Below, in pieces: positions 18,309 through 30,375 of a stretch of 35,921 nucleotides of DNA. Made by a program: the position numbers and the translations under genes. The stretch comes from Chromatiales bacterium. Its GTDB lineage: Bacteria; Pseudomonadota; Gammaproteobacteria; Chromatiales; Chromatiaceae. Within the stretch, counting starts at the first letter, position 1; each line of letters starts with the position of its first letter. Under the pieces are notes generated by a model, which was not told the origin of the DNA, ran no database searches, and was given only the letters and a program-made list of their open reading frames with translations. The stretch spans positions 1 to 35,921 of the forward strand of contig JANQLO010000031.1 of NCBI GenBank assembly GCA_028280505.1, given 5' to 3'.

Positions 18309-18995
18309 GTGAACAAGCGAACTGAGCTACTCGAATTGCCGGCAGGTACTGCGCTTCAGGTCCAGGCGACCGTTCCGGATAATGCGCCGCGCTATTCGGT
18401 GCGTCTGATCGGCCAACTTCCCGGCGCCAGTCTGGTGGTCACCGCGCCGATGCATGACGGCAAGGTTCAGTTGGTGCGCGAGGGGCAGCGTTTTGCCGTG
18501 CGCGTGCTAAAGGGTGAGCGCATTGTGGGCTTTATCGCCCAGGTGCTGCATGTGTCCCTGAAACCCTATGCACATTTGCATCTCGAGTATCCTACCGAAT
18601 TCGAACAAATCGTGGTTCGCAATGCATCGCGGGTGAGTAGTGATATCCCGGTTTTGGTACGCAATACCGAGCAGCCCGATCAGGAAGAGAGTTTTCACCC
18701 CGCGATAATCATCGATCTCAGTGAAACCGGGGCCAAGATCGGCAGCACCATGCATCTTGGTAAACCCGGTGAGATGTTGCACCTTAAATTCTCGGTTGTG
18801 GTCGGGGGCGTCCGCGAGGATCTGATGCTGTTGGGTGATATACGCAATACCACCGAGCGGTCCGAGCTCGAGGGTCATACGAATGACGGGCCACATACCG
18901 TCGGTATCCAATTCCGCGCACTGAATCGTTACCAGCAGGTTTTGCTCCACGCCTGGGTTAATCATCGCGTACTGCAGGATATGACTGGCGCCTAA
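18309..18995 (+). CDS. YcgR-like flagellar brake / PilZ c-di-GMP receptor
   Basis: The 228-residue protein has a YcgR-type N-terminal domain (about 1-100) followed by a PilZ domain. The c-di-GMP-binding motifs are intact: RxxxR as Arg104 and Arg108 (RNASR) in the inter-domain hinge, and DLSETG (136-141) for the D/N-x-S-x-x-G motif. In enteric bacteria YcgR with bound c-di-GMP slows the flagellar motor. Here no motility genes are nearby, so the output could differ. Translation starts at a GTG with GGGG upstream. It is divergent from the FemAB-like gene, with 85 bases between, and convergent with trxB. Confidence 0.9.
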   Translation: MNKRTELLELPAGTALQVQATVPDNAPRYSVRLIGQLPGASLVVTAPMHDGKVQLVREGQRFAVRVLKGERIVGFIAQVLHVSLKPYAHLHLEYPTEFEQIVVRNASRVSSDIPVLVRNTEQPDQEESFHPAIIIDLSETGAKIGSTMHLGKPGEMLHLKFSVVVGGVREDLMLLGDIRNTTERSELEGHTNDGPHTVGIQFRALNRYQQVLLHAWVNHRVLQDMTGA

Positions 18996-19010
18996 GCGAT
19001 GAAGCATCCT

Positions 19011-19031
19011 GGGTCGTGACGAACACGACCC
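19011..19031. terminator. Hairpin between convergent PilZ gene and trxB
   Basis: GGGTCGTG (19011-19018) and CACGACCC (19024-19031) form a perfect 8-bp stem with a 5-base loop in the 45-base gap between the two stops. No T run follows on either strand, so it may act as a weak or factor-assisted terminator or an RNA-stability element. Confidence 0.45.
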
Positions 19032-19040
19032 GAGAGCCAA

Positions 19041-20552
<1,512 letters not shown>

Positions 20553-22823
20553 ATGCATAGTTCGCTGAGCAAACGATTGAAAGAGGGGGGATTTCTGCTC
20601 CTCCTGACGATCGGAGCCTATTTCCTGATGGCCCTGCTGTCCTATTCGGCCAATGATCCGAGTTGGACCCACCAGGGCTCGCAGACCCATGCCACCAATG
20701 CCGGCGGTGTGTTTGGTGCCTGGGTCGCAAGTGTGTTGTTGGCCTTTTTTGGTCAGGTTGCCTACGTCTTCCCATTGATGATCGCCTGGGGCGGTTGGTT
20801 GATGTTTCGTGAGCGCGATGAGGTTACGCACAGCGTTTATCTGAGGGTCGCTCGCTGGATCGGTTTTTTCCTCACGGTATTGGCGGCGGCGGCACTTGCG
20901 TCGATGCATTTCGGTGCCATTGACGGTCTGCCGGAAGGTCCGGGAGGGATTGCCGGCAGTGTCATCAGCGGTTCCGGCAAGGCGGTACTGAATTCGGGTG
21001 GCGCCAGCCTGTTGTTGCTGGCCCTTTTGTTGATCGGTTTTACCTTGTTCACCGGTGTGTCCTGGTTCGCGGTTATGGACGGCCTCGGGGGCTTCCTCCT
21101 GAACGCGTGGCGGCAGGCGGTCATGTTGATCGGCGAGTTGTCCGAGAAGCGTCAGGCAAGTCGTATGAAGCAGGAACGCCAGGACGTAATGAAAAAGGAA
21201 AAGGCGCGAACCCGTAATAAGCCGCCGCCGGTGATCGAAAAAACCGAACCCACCATCAAAACCAGCGTGAGGGTGGAGAAGGAGCGTCAGATGACGCTGC
21301 TCGATCCGGAACCGAATACCGAACTGCCGCCCCTCGGGCTACTGGATCCGGCACAGAAAAGCGGTAAAGGTCTATCGACCGAGGCACTGCAGGCCTTGTC
21401 CGGTCAAGTCGAGCGCAAACTGGCGGACTTCGGTGTGACTGCCGAAGTGACGGCGGTGCATCCGGGGCCTGTTGTCACGTTGTTCGAGATCCAACTCGCG
21501 GCCGGCACCAAAGTCAGCAAGGTCACTAATCTGTCGAAAGATCTGGCACGCGCGTTGTCGACGGTATCCGTCAGGGTGGTCGAGGTGATTCCGGGCAAGA
21601 CCGTGATCGGCCTGGAAATACCGAACGAGCATCGGGAGATCGTGTACCTCAGTGAAACCCTGCGCTCGGAGGCCTATGATCGCTCGAAGTCGCCGCTGAC
21701 GCTGGCGCTCGGTAAGGACATCGTGGGTGAGCCGGTGGTTGCCGATCTGGCCAAGATGCCGCATGTGCTGATCGCCGGCACGACCGGCTCGGGTAAGTCG
21801 GTTGCGGTCAACGCCATGATCCTGAGCCTGCTGTACAAGGCGACGGCGGAAGACATCCGGCTGATCATGATCGACCCCAAGATGCTCGAATTGTCGGTGT
21901 ACGAGGGGATACCGCATTTGCTCACGCCAGTCGTAACCGACATGAAGGAGGCGGCCAACGCCTTGCGCTGGTGTGTCGCGGAGATGGAACGTCGTTATCG
22001 ACTGATGGCCGCGTTGGGTGTACGTAACATCGCCGGCTACAACAAAAAGGTTAAGGACGCACTCAAGGCGGGCGAGCCGATCAAAGATCCCTTGTTCAAA
22101 CCCGAGCCCGACCCCATTACCGGCGATCTGCCGGCGGTGCCGGATCTCAAGCGCATGCCCTATATCGTCGTCGTGGTCGACGAGTTCGCCGACATGATGA
22201 TGGTGGTCGGTAAAAAGGTCGAGGAATTGATCGCGCGTTTGGCGCAAAAGGCGCGTGCCGCCGGTATTCATTTGCTATTGGCGACCCAGCGGCCGTCGGT
22301 TGACGTGATTACCGGTCTCATCAAGGCCAATATCCCGTCGCGGATTGCGTTCCAGGTTTCGTCGCGGGTCGATTCGCGCACCATCCTCGATCAGATGGGT
22401 GCCGAGGCGCTGCTGGGGCACGGCGACATGCTGTATCTGCCGCCCGGTACCAGTATTCCCCGTCGTACCCATGGCGCCTTCGTCGACGATCACGAAGTGC
22501 ACCGCGTGGTCAGTCATTTGAAGCAAAGCGGCGAACCGGACTATGTCGACGAGATTCTGCAGGAACCAACCGAGGCGATCCCCGGTCTATCGCCCGAGGC
22601 TTCCGGTGTCGATACCGAGGATCAGGATCCTTTGTTCGACGAGGCCGTGAAGATCGTTACCGAATCGCGTCGGGGCTCGATTTCCGGCGTTCAACGTCGT
22701 TTGAAAATCGGTTACAACCGTGCGGCACGTCTGGTCGAGGAGATGGAGCGTATCGGCATCGTCAGCATGGCCGACGAACGGGGTAACCGTGAAGTTCTGG
22801 CTCCACCGCCAGTGAAGGATTGA
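20553..22823 (+). CDS. ftsK: DNA translocase FtsK
   Basis: FtsK anchors at the division septum and pumps DNA to bring dif sites together for XerCD. The product has 756 residues from the chosen ATG. The N-terminal membrane part (about 12-185) has four or five helices. The linker (about 195-265) is charged and much shorter than in E. coli FtsK (1329 residues), similar to SpoIIIE-sized homologues. The motor has Walker A GTTGSGKS (409-416) and Walker [14 protein letters not shown]. The C-terminal gamma winged helix (about 690-750, [19 protein letters not shown]) recognises the KOPS orienting sequences. In-frame sequence upstream of 20553 lacks family similarity. lolA follows within 2 bases. Confidence 0.96.
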   Translation: MHSSLSKRLKEGGFLLLLTIGAYFLMALLSYSANDPSWTHQGSQTHATNAGGVFGAWVASVLLAFFGQVAYVFPLMIAWGGWLMFRERDEVTHSVYLRVARWIGFFLTVLAAAALASMHFGAIDGLPEGPGGIAGSVISGSGKAVLNSGGASLLLLALLLIGFTLFTGVSWFAVMDGLGGFLLNAWRQAVMLIGELSEKRQASRMKQERQDVMKKEKARTRNKPPPVIEKTEPTIKTSVRVEKERQMTLLDPEPNTELPPLGLLDPAQKSGKGLSTEALQALSGQVERKLADFGVTAEVTAVHPGPVVTLFEIQLAAGTKVSKVTNLSKDLARALSTVSVRVVEVIPGKTVIGLEIPNEHREIVYLSETLRSEAYDRSKSPLTLALGKDIVGEPVVADLAKMPHVLIAGTTGSGKSVAVNAMILSLLYKATAEDIRLIMIDPKMLELSVYEGIPHLLTPVVTDMKEAANALRWCVAEMERRYRLMAALGVRNIAGYNKKVKDALKAGEPIKDPLFKPEPDPITGDLPAVPDLKRMPYIVVVVDEFADMMMVVGKKVEELIARLAQKARAAGIHLLLATQRPSVDVITGLIKANIPSRIAFQVSSRVDSRTILDQMGAEALLGHGDMLYLPPGTSIPRRTHGAFVDDHEVHRVVSHLKQSGEPDYVDEILQEPTEAIPGLSPEASGVDTEDQDPLFDEAVKIVTESRRGSISGVQRRLKIGYNRAARLVEEMERIGIVSMADERGNREVLAPPPVKD

Positions 22824-22825
22824 CT

Positions 22826-23443
22826 GTGTTGAGAACGTTTATCGGTGCGTTGCTGTGTATTGCACAGAGCGTTGCCTTCGCCGGCCCGGGCCGAGAGGCT
22901 CTGGACAAGTTTCTCGATGGCTTGGTTACGCTTCAGGCCAAATTCGAACAGTCCGTGCTCGACACCGAGAATGCCGCGACGGGCCTGATGCACGGACTTT
23001 TCTTGCTCGAACGCCCGGGACGTTTCCGCTGGGACTATGTTTCGCCGCGCAAGCAGGTCATTCTTGCAGACGGACGCGATGTCTGGATCATCGAAGAAGA
23101 CCTCAAACAGGTCACCCAGCACTACCAGCCTTGGGCGCTCAAAGGTACGCCGGCGGCCTTTCTGGTCGCCGATGAATCGGTCGAAAAGGACTTTGAGATT
23201 ATCGAAATCGGAGAACGCTTGGGCATGCAGTGGCTGGAGCTGATCCCGCGTGATCCCGAGAGCGATCTCAATCGCGTGCTGTTGGCTTTCGTCGGTGACG
23301 AACTGCGACATATGGAATTGAACGATAAGTTCGGTCAGGTCTCGCGCTTTCGATTTTTCGAAATCGAACGCAATGTGTCCATCGATCCGATTCTGTTCGT
23401 TTTCGACCAGCGTGACGAATGGGACGTGTTGCGCAGTCACTAG
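22826..23443 (+). CDS. lolA: Outer-membrane lipoprotein carrier LolA
   Basis: LolA shuttles lipoproteins from the LolCDE complex through the periplasm to LolB. The 205-residue product has a signal peptide ending near SVAFA. Family features follow: FLDGLVTLQAKFEQSVLD, the LLERPGRFRWDYVSP strand, the QVILADGRDVWIIEEDLKQVT region, and the P-x-x-FL segment TPAAFLVAD. I chose the GTG at 22826, which has a GAAGGA ribosome site inside the ftsK end. A TTG two codons earlier overlaps the ftsK stop and is also possible. The gene order ftsK-lolA-rarA-serS is conserved with E. coli, although a globin, crcB and a DUF190 gene are inserted here. Confidence 0.93.
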   Translation: MLRTFIGALLCIAQSVAFAGPGREALDKFLDGLVTLQAKFEQSVLDTENAATGLMHGLFLLERPGRFRWDYVSPRKQVILADGRDVWIIEEDLKQVTQHYQPWALKGTPAAFLVADESVEKDFEIIEIGERLGMQWLELIPRDPESDLNRVLLAFVGDELRHMELNDKFGQVSRFRFFEIERNVSIDPILFVFDQRDEWDVLRSH

Positions 23444-23494
23444 TGTCATGCCGGAAAGCTGTTTGTATCGGTCCCTATCAGCTCCGTCGTCAAT

Positions 23495-23917
23495 TTAGTT
23501 TTCCGTCTTCTCGTATCCCGCGCCTTCGATCATCACACCGGCAACTGTCGTATAAGTCACGACCCAGGCCTCCTTGACCTCGTCGGTGAAGGCATCGCCG
23601 AGGCCTTGGCCGAGGGTCCACAGAAAGGCATCGGCAACCTTGTCGTAGTCCTCGGCTTTCACACCATAGCGTTTATGTGCCTTACCGGATTGCTCCAGCG
23701 GTTTGACCAAAGCGTCCAGGTTATCGAGACCGTTGATCGCCATGTTGAGCATGGTCATCAGTTTTTTGCCTTGTTCCTTCATGTCGCCCTTGAACAGCGG
23801 TTTGACTTCGGGGTAAGTCTCGAAAAGGCGGCCATAGAAGAGTTCGGCGGCAGCTTCCTGAATCGGCAGAACCTTGTCCCAGGATTCCTTTACCAGCTGT
23901 TTTTGTTCAGGTGTCAT
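23495..23917 (-). CDS. Single-domain bacterial globin
   Basis: The 140-residue protein fits a full three-over-three globin fold resembling Vitreoscilla haemoglobin without a reductase domain. Tyr28 lies at the B10 position (ELFYGRLFETYPEVKPLF), Phe42 is the likely CD1 residue, Gln49 is near E7, and the proximal heme ligand is His81 in KAHKRYGV. B10 Tyr with E7 Gln is typical of globins that bind oxygen tightly or act in nitric-oxide detoxification, but which one applies here is not known. The ATG has an AGGAG site. It is divergent from rarA and convergent with lolA, so it is probably a single-gene unit. Confidence 0.9.
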   Translation of the reverse strand: MTPEQKQLVKESWDKVLPIQEAAAELFYGRLFETYPEVKPLFKGDMKEQGKKLMTMLNMAINGLDNLDALVKPLEQSGKAHKRYGVKAEDYDKVADAFLWTLGQGLGDAFTDEVKEAWVVTYTTVAGVMIEGAGYEKTEN

Positions 23918-24034
23918 AACGATTTCTCCTGTTGCTGCAAATGGGCTATGTGTGTGCGCTGTCCATAGCGACGCGCGCCGTTGGGCTTTGTTGACGAATC
24001 AATCCAACCTGGTCAATGCGGGCGATACGGGGTG

Positions 24035-24050
24035 CTTGGCGCACGCCAAG
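24035..24050. promoter_or_regulatory. Perfect 16-base palindromic element between the globin gene and rarA
   Basis: CTTGGCGCACGCCAAG has 7-base arms with a 2-base centre. It lies 118 bases upstream of the globin start and 30 bases upstream of rarA. Its size suits a dimeric transcription factor operator, but I do not recognise the factor. Confidence 0.35.
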
Positions 24051-24079
24051 AGAGATAAAAAGGTACGCGGCCGGATACA

Positions 24080-25429
24080 ATGCTCATCATGAGAACCGAA
24101 GATCTTTTCGCAAACGACGAGTGGGCGGCACGTCCTCTTGCCGATCGTATGCGCCCTATGTCACTCGCCGATTACATGGGGCAGGAACACCTGCTTGGCC
24201 CGGGCAAACCGCTGCGCCACGCTATCGAGCATGGTCGATTGCATTCGATGATCTTCTGGGGGCCGCCGGGCACGGGTAAGACCACCTTGGCACGCCTGCT
24301 CGCGGGGCGCTCGGGTTACGCGTTCCAGACTTTGTCAGCGGTGCTGGCCGGCGTCAAGGACATTCGTGCCGCCGTCGACAATGCCAAGCATGCCAGAGCG
24401 CAAGATGGGCGCGGCACCTTATTGTTCATCGACGAGGTCCACCGTTTCAATAAAAGCCAGCAAGACGCTTTTTTGCCTCATGTGGAAGACGGCACCTTGT
24501 TGTTCGTGGGTGCCACTACAGAGAATCCGTCGTTCGAGCTCAACAATGCATTGTTGTCGCGGGCGCGTGTCTACGTGCTCAAATCTTTGCATCAAGATGC
24601 GATCAAAATCTTGCTAACGCGCGCGCTTGACGACAAGGAGTCGGGGCTTGGCGAACGGAATTTGGCGATAAGCGATGACGGGTTGGATTTGTTGGCCGAG
24701 GCGGCCGACGGCGATGCGCGTCGGGCATTGAATCTGCTCGAAATCGCTGCCGATCTGGCGGAAGACGGAATCGTCCCCGGAGAGGTCATTCAAGAGGTGG
24801 CAGCCGGTCAAGTGCGGCGTTTCGACAAAGGTGGCGAAGTCTTCTACGATCAGATCTCGGCGCTACACAAATCGGTGCGTGGCTCATCGCCGGATGGCGC
24901 GCTGTACTGGCTATGTCGCATGCTCGACGGGGGTTGTGATCCTCTGTACATCGCTCGCCGGGTCGTGCGTATGGCGTCGGAGGATATCGGCAATGCCGAT
25001 CCTCGTGGTTTGGAAATGGCCTTGAACGCATGGCAGGTGCAAGAACGTCTCGGCAGCCCGGAGGGCGAGCTGGCGATCGCGCAGGCGGTCGTTTATCTCG
25101 CCTGTGCCGCGAAAAGCAATGCAGTCTACCAAGCGTTCAACCAGGCAATGGCGGTTGCCAGGCAGTCGGGGTCGCTCGAAGTGCCGATACATTTGCGCAA
25201 CGCACCGACCCGGCTGATGAAAGAACTGGGCTACGGCAAGGCTTACCGGTATGCGCATGACGAGCCCGGTGCCTATGCCGCCGGGGAACAATACCTGCCG
25301 GACGACTTGGGCGATATCCGTTTCTATGCGCCGACCGACCGCGGACTGGAAATCAAGATCGCCGAGAAACTGGCGAAGTTGTGCGAGCTCGATGACAACG
25401 CCCGCCAAGCGATGCACCGCGATGATTGA
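24080..25429 (+). CDS. rarA: Replication-associated recombination protein RarA (MgsA)
   Basis: RarA is a clamp-loader-like AAA+ ATPase that acts at stalled replication forks. The 449-residue protein has [27 protein letters not shown] at the N-terminus, Walker [12 protein letters not shown], Walker [19 protein letters not shown], the sensor-1 region [22 protein letters not shown], and the C-terminal oligomerisation domain with [16 protein letters not shown] and [17 protein letters not shown]. Starts at 24080 and 24089 are both possible and differ by three residues. In E. coli rarA also lies between lolA and serS. Confidence 0.96.
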   Translation: MLIMRTEDLFANDEWAARPLADRMRPMSLADYMGQEHLLGPGKPLRHAIEHGRLHSMIFWGPPGTGKTTLARLLAGRSGYAFQTLSAVLAGVKDIRAAVDNAKHARAQDGRGTLLFIDEVHRFNKSQQDAFLPHVEDGTLLFVGATTENPSFELNNALLSRARVYVLKSLHQDAIKILLTRALDDKESGLGERNLAISDDGLDLLAEAADGDARRALNLLEIAADLAEDGIVPGEVIQEVAAGQVRRFDKGGEVFYDQISALHKSVRGSSPDGALYWLCRMLDGGCDPLYIARRVVRMASEDIGNADPRGLEMALNAWQVQERLGSPEGELAIAQAVVYLACAAKSNAVYQAFNQAMAVARQSGSLEVPIHLRNAPTRLMKELGYGKAYRYAHDEPGAYAAGEQYLPDDLGDIRFYAPTDRGLEIKIAEKLAKLCELDDNARQAMHRDD

Positions 25430-25443
25430 GATCGGGGATTCCT

Positions 25444-25473
25444 TTGTCGCCGGGTGAGCGCTTTTTGTAGAAT
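25444..25473 (+). promoter_or_regulatory. Possible sigma70 promoter of the crcB operon
   Basis: TTGTCG (25444-25449) and TAGAAT (25468-25473) are 18 bases apart and lie 27 bases before the crcB TTG. No fluoride-riboswitch consensus is visible in this short leader. Confidence 0.35.
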
Positions 25474-25500
25474 GTCGGCTTTTATCGTCGGGAAACCGCG

Positions 25501-25875
25501 TTGAATCAGACCCTCGCCATAGCCGCCGGCGGTGCGGTAGGCGCATTATTGCGTTTCTGGATGTCGAACGGCATTTACGCCTTGCTGGGGCGTGGATTTC
25601 CTTACGGCACGCTGGCGGTGAATGTGCTCGGGTCGCTGCTGATGGGCTTTCTCTATATTGTGATGATCGAACGGCTGTCGCTTGGCGCCGAGTGGCGCGG
25701 CTTTGCGTTGGTCGGGCTGTTGGGCGCTTTCACCACCTTTTCGGCTTTTTCGATTGAGACCCTGACATTGCTCGAACAGGCTAATTACGGCAAAGCGATG
25801 GCCAATATATTGTTCAGCGTGGTGGCCTGTATCGCCGCGGCCTTTATCGGCGTGCTTATGGCGAGGCAGCTATGA
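25501..25875 (+). CDS. crcB: Fluoride ion channel CrcB/Fluc
   Basis: Fluc proteins form dual-topology dimers in the inner membrane that let fluoride escape from the cell. The 124-residue protein has four transmembrane helices and the family motifs: GGAVGALLRFW near the N-terminus, GTLAVNVLGSLLMGF, and GLLGAFTTFSAFSIE, the segment that lines the pore with Phe and Thr side chains. Translation starts at a TTG, which is uncommon but leaves the correct N-terminus. The stop overlaps the DUF190 start by ATGA. Confidence 0.94.
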   Translation: MNQTLAIAAGGAVGALLRFWMSNGIYALLGRGFPYGTLAVNVLGSLLMGFLYIVMIERLSLGAEWRGFALVGLLGAFTTFSAFSIETLTLLEQANYGKAMANILFSVVACIAAAFIGVLMARQL

Positions 25876-26180
25876 AGCAGACGGACGTCATCATGGTGAG
25901 GGTCTATTGCAGTGACAAGGACCATCGTCACCAGGCGATTATCGAGCGTTTGCATCGCGAACATAGGGTTGCCGGAGTCACCGCGTTTCGCGGTATCGCG
26001 GGTTTCGGCAAATCCGGTCGCATGCACGATGCGAGCCTTATCGACGTATCATTGGATCTCCCCGTGGTGATCGAGTTTTTCGACCGACCGGATAAGGTCG
26101 CCGCCGTATTGCCCGAATTGAATGAACTTGTCGGACCGGGACACATCGTATCCTGGCCGGCGCAAGCGAATCTGGAATAA
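25872..26180 (+). CDS. DUF190 family PII-like protein
   Basis: The 102-residue protein matches the small DUF190 family, which has a ferredoxin-like fold similar to PII signalling proteins. Characteristic text is VRVYCSDKDHRHQAIIERLHREHRVAGVTAFRGIAGFG and the final LPVVIEFFDRPDKVAAVLPEL. DUF190 genes are commonly found beside crcB, so a role in fluoride response is suspected but, to my knowledge, not proven. It overlaps crcB by ATGA and lies three bases before serS, so the three genes are probably co-transcribed. Confidence 0.9.
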   Translation: MKQTDVIMVRVYCSDKDHRHQAIIERLHREHRVAGVTAFRGIAGFGKSGRMHDASLIDVSLDLPVVIEFFDRPDKVAAVLPELNELVGPGHIVSWPAQANLE

Positions 26181-28546
<2,366 letters not shown>

Positions 28547-28652
28547 GATCCGCCGTAAACGCTTGTCCTCCGGTCCAATCACGGGATGGGACAAAGCACC
28601 GGTTTTCGCACGTGAATCAGGCGTTCCGAATGCACGGTGCTTGCCGGACTTG

Positions 28653-29153
28653 CTACCCTGCCTGCTTCATCGTTTTGCGGATCAGCTTGCACGCACCGTC
28701 ATACTGACTGGAGGTGCCGATCGAAATCCAGCGCATAACGGGCCATTTCCCGGCCCATTCGAAAATGCCGATCCCGGTCAATTCTTCATCCGACAGCGAG
28801 TCGATCAACCGGAGCAATACGGGTTGCTCGGCGCGTAATTGCTCACAGATTCGTTTGTAACGTCGTCCTTTGGCCTCTGCGGCGACCTTCTTGTTCAAAA
28901 CGGGTGTCTCCCGCCAGTTGTATCCACTCGCCGGAACATTGGGTACCTCGCCATTGCGACCTGCCTGCACCCAGTTCATGACGGCACGCGTCCACCAAAG
29001 TCGTACCGCCAGAATATCTTTGATCGAGAAACTCTCATCACACATGCGCTGTGCGTCTTTCTCGTCGATCTTTTCCAACTCGGTTTGTAGTTTGGAAAAA
29101 TGTGCCTCAATCAGACGGATTAGATCGTCGCGGTTTTTTGGAATGTTCGACAT
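28653..29153 (-). CDS. ClbS/DfsB family four-helix bundle protein
   Basis: The 166-residue protein matches the DUF1706/ClbS-DfsB family, with an N-terminal KNRDDLIRLIEAHFSKLQTELEKI helix, SIKDILAVRLWWTRAVMNWVQAGRNG, a mid-region PASGYNWRETPVLNKKVA, and a C-terminal tail with W-x-x-R near SSQYDGACKLIRK. ClbS protects colibactin producers by opening the cyclopropane warhead of the toxin, and DfsB is a related protein. Most family members have no known role. It follows a VOC gene 15 bases away on the same strand, and both are candidate self-protection or detoxification genes. The region is less GC-rich than the flanking housekeeping genes, which could mean transfer. Confidence 0.82.
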   Translation of the reverse strand: MSNIPKNRDDLIRLIEAHFSKLQTELEKIDEKDAQRMCDESFSIKDILAVRLWWTRAVMNWVQAGRNGEVPNVPASGYNWRETPVLNKKVAAEAKGRRYKRICEQLRAEQPVLLRLIDSLSDEELTGIGIFEWAGKWPVMRWISIGTSSQYDGACKLIRKTMKQAG

Positions 29154-29168
29154 CAGGAAACAGTCGTA

Positions 29169-29549
29169 TCAATCCGATAGGGCCTGACCGAAAATCAGCC
29201 TGTTGCCATCAGGGTCGGCCACTTCAAACTCCCGCATCTGCCACGGCCAGTTTTTGATGTTTTGTGTCACTTCCGCACCGTGGGCTTTAACGGTTTCGTA
29301 ATATCAGTCAATGCCGTCCACAAACACGTAGGCGTTCGCTCTATGGTCCGTTTCGCTTTTGGACAAATGCAGATCGCAATTGTTTTTCCTCAAAATGACA
29401 TAGTTGACCGTGTCGCTCTCTTGATCCATCCACTCAAAAGCGATTTCAAACAACAATTTGCCGGAATAATAGTCTTTTGCATGCTGGATATCCGTTACCG
29501 GAAAAACAGGGGCAATCGATGTCAGTTTCGGATGTGGTGCGTTGGGCAT
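29169..29549 (-). pseudogene. VOC (glyoxalase/bleomycin-resistance) family gene interrupted by an in-frame TGA
   Basis: Reading from the ATG at 29549, the frame encodes 81 residues with VOC features (APVFPVTDIQHAKDYYSGKL ... YVFVDGID), then stops at a TGA (29304-29306). Read through, the same frame continues for 44 codons as YYETVKAHGAEV, a metal-ligand Glu in REFEVADPDGNRLIFGQ, and ends at a second TGA (29169-29171). The combined length of 126 codons is the usual size of a VOC protein, so one substitution or a recoded codon separates the two halves. A substitution of CGA, TGG or GGA would create it. Without the second half the protein lacks much of its fold. It is upstream of and co-directional with the ClbS-like gene. 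Confidence 0.8.
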
Positions 29550-29927
29550 GTCTTGAGGTTCCCCGATAACTTCGTCTTACAAAAAGCGCCGTCTCCGCAC
29601 ATGCCCGGTCTTTAGCCTGATGGTCACAGTAGGGCCTTCCGACCCGATAATCTTCGGTTGCGCAAAGCGGTTGGCCGGAGACTCGCCCGATCCGTGCGGC
29701 GGAATACCCCGCAAGTCTGACCTAATTGCGGTATTTTCGAGATATTCGGAACAGGTATTTATCCGGGATAAATTTAGGTATTTTCAGGAATTGCCTCTCA
29801 TGGCGCGGGTTTGCTCGAAGCCCCACGCCGGCATCGAGTTATTGAACGAGCATTTTTACATGGAGGGATCGAATTCGGTTTCGGAATCTGAACTTGTCAA
29901 CGCGCGGCGTGGGAAGCTTTGGCGATA
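29550..29927. other. Intergenic region between the VOC gene and the tRNA-Ser repeat, no gene seen
   Basis: These 378 bases hold no credible gene. The middle (about 29720-29790) is AT-rich and includes a palindrome-like TTTATC-CGG-GATAAA near 29759-29773. Frames that cross this region run on into the hairpin-rich repeat and the antisense side of the tRNA gene and lack protein-like composition. Confidence 0.4.
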
Positions 29928-30077
29928 TGGCGGAGGGGGTGGGATTGACTCGCTGCTCCGCAGCCCACCCTTTCGGGGCGCCGACCAAGCCGGCGTCCTA
30001 CACCGACGCCAAGCGTCGGCTTGTCGAACCACCATTTTGAAACGAGGGCCCGAATCCGCCAGTCGCAGTCCAAAATA
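29928..30077. repeat. tRNA-Ser 3'-end duplicate followed by a hairpin-rich segment
   Basis: The 19 bases TGGCGGAGGGGGTGGGATT at 29928-29946 are identical to 30111-30129, the CCA, acceptor and T-arm end of tRNA-Ser read on the plus strand, and lie 183 bases away. The sequence between holds several short hairpins: GCTGC/GCAGC (29952-29956 with 29960-29964), CGCCG/CGGCG near 29980-29995, and the perfect CCGACGC/GCGTCGG pair (30003-30009 with 30013-30019). Its resemblance to an integration scar or a tRNA-derived repeat is inference. Confidence 0.7.
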
Positions 30078-30106
30078 CAAAAAGGCCCCACGCGAGGACC
30101 TTTTCG
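30078..30106 (-). terminator. Terminator of tRNA-Ser(UGA)
   Basis: On the minus strand AAAAGGTCC pairs with GGGCCTTTT (one G-T wobble) around a 7-base loop and is followed by a T-rich stretch. It begins five bases after the tRNA 3' end. Confidence 0.8.
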
Positions 30107-30110
30107 TATT

Positions 30111-30200
30111 TGGCGGAGGGGGTGGGATTCGAACCCACGGTGGGCGTTAACCCACGACGGTTTTCAAGACCGTTGCATTCAACCGCTCTGCCACCCCTCC
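30111..30200 (-). tRNA. tRNA-Ser, anticodon UGA
   Basis: The 90-base gene folds as a class II tRNA. The 7-bp acceptor GGAGGGG pairs with CCCCTCC. The anticodon stem-loop ACGGT-CTTGAAA-ACCGT carries anticodon TGA, and the long variable arm GTGGGTTAACGCCCAC is typical of tRNA-Ser. The T-loop is GGGTTCGAATCCC, and the 3' discriminator is G followed by an encoded CCA. Serine UCA codons are the main target. It is next to yccA, as serT is in E. coli. Confidence 0.97.
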
Positions 30201-30220
30201 GGTGCCCGGCAAGATCGCGA

Positions 30221-30248
30221 AGGATACCGGAATTTCCGTACAAAACAA
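30221..30248 (-). promoter_or_regulatory. Putative promoter of tRNA-Ser
   Basis: On the minus strand TTGTTT (30243-30248) and TATCCT (30221-30226) are 16 bases apart, with the -10 about 20 bases before the tRNA 5' end. A GC-rich discriminator-like CTTCGCG stretch follows. Confidence 0.4.
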
Positions 30249-30375
30249 CGCTATTTTTCGCTTGAACTGTCTTTGGAATGCCCCCATTCCTAGGGTATCC
30301 TTGCGGAAACTTTCGGCCCGGAGGGCGGTCTGAAGGTCCGAATTCAACGCATCAATGCCTAGGAGGCAATTTGCA

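Noticed and set aside
21372-22271. 299-codon open frame on the minus strand
   Set aside because: It is antisense to the ftsK motor domain and arises from the GC-rich third codon positions of that gene.
23991-24002. FNR-like site TTGACGAATCAA upstream of the globin gene
   Set aside because: The half-sites are too close, and the left half does not fit TTGAT-N4-ATCAA.
25430-25500. Fluoride riboswitch upstream of crcB
   Set aside because: The 71-base gap lacks the conserved pseudoknot sequences of the fluoride riboswitch.
29304-29306. Selenocysteine insertion at the VOC TGA
   Set aside because: No selenocysteine VOC protein is known to me, and I see no clear selenocysteine insertion hairpin just after the codon. 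A nonsense change or sequencing error is simpler.
29928-30129. attL/attR of a complete integrative element
   Set aside because: The two copies are only 183 bases apart and no integrase gene lies between or beside them, so at most this is a remnant.
29620-30293. Open frames crossing the tRNA-Ser region, including GWDSNPR-like text
   Set aside because: This text is the well-known false translation of the antisense strand of tRNA genes (GGTGGGATTCGAACCC). The tRNA itself is certain.
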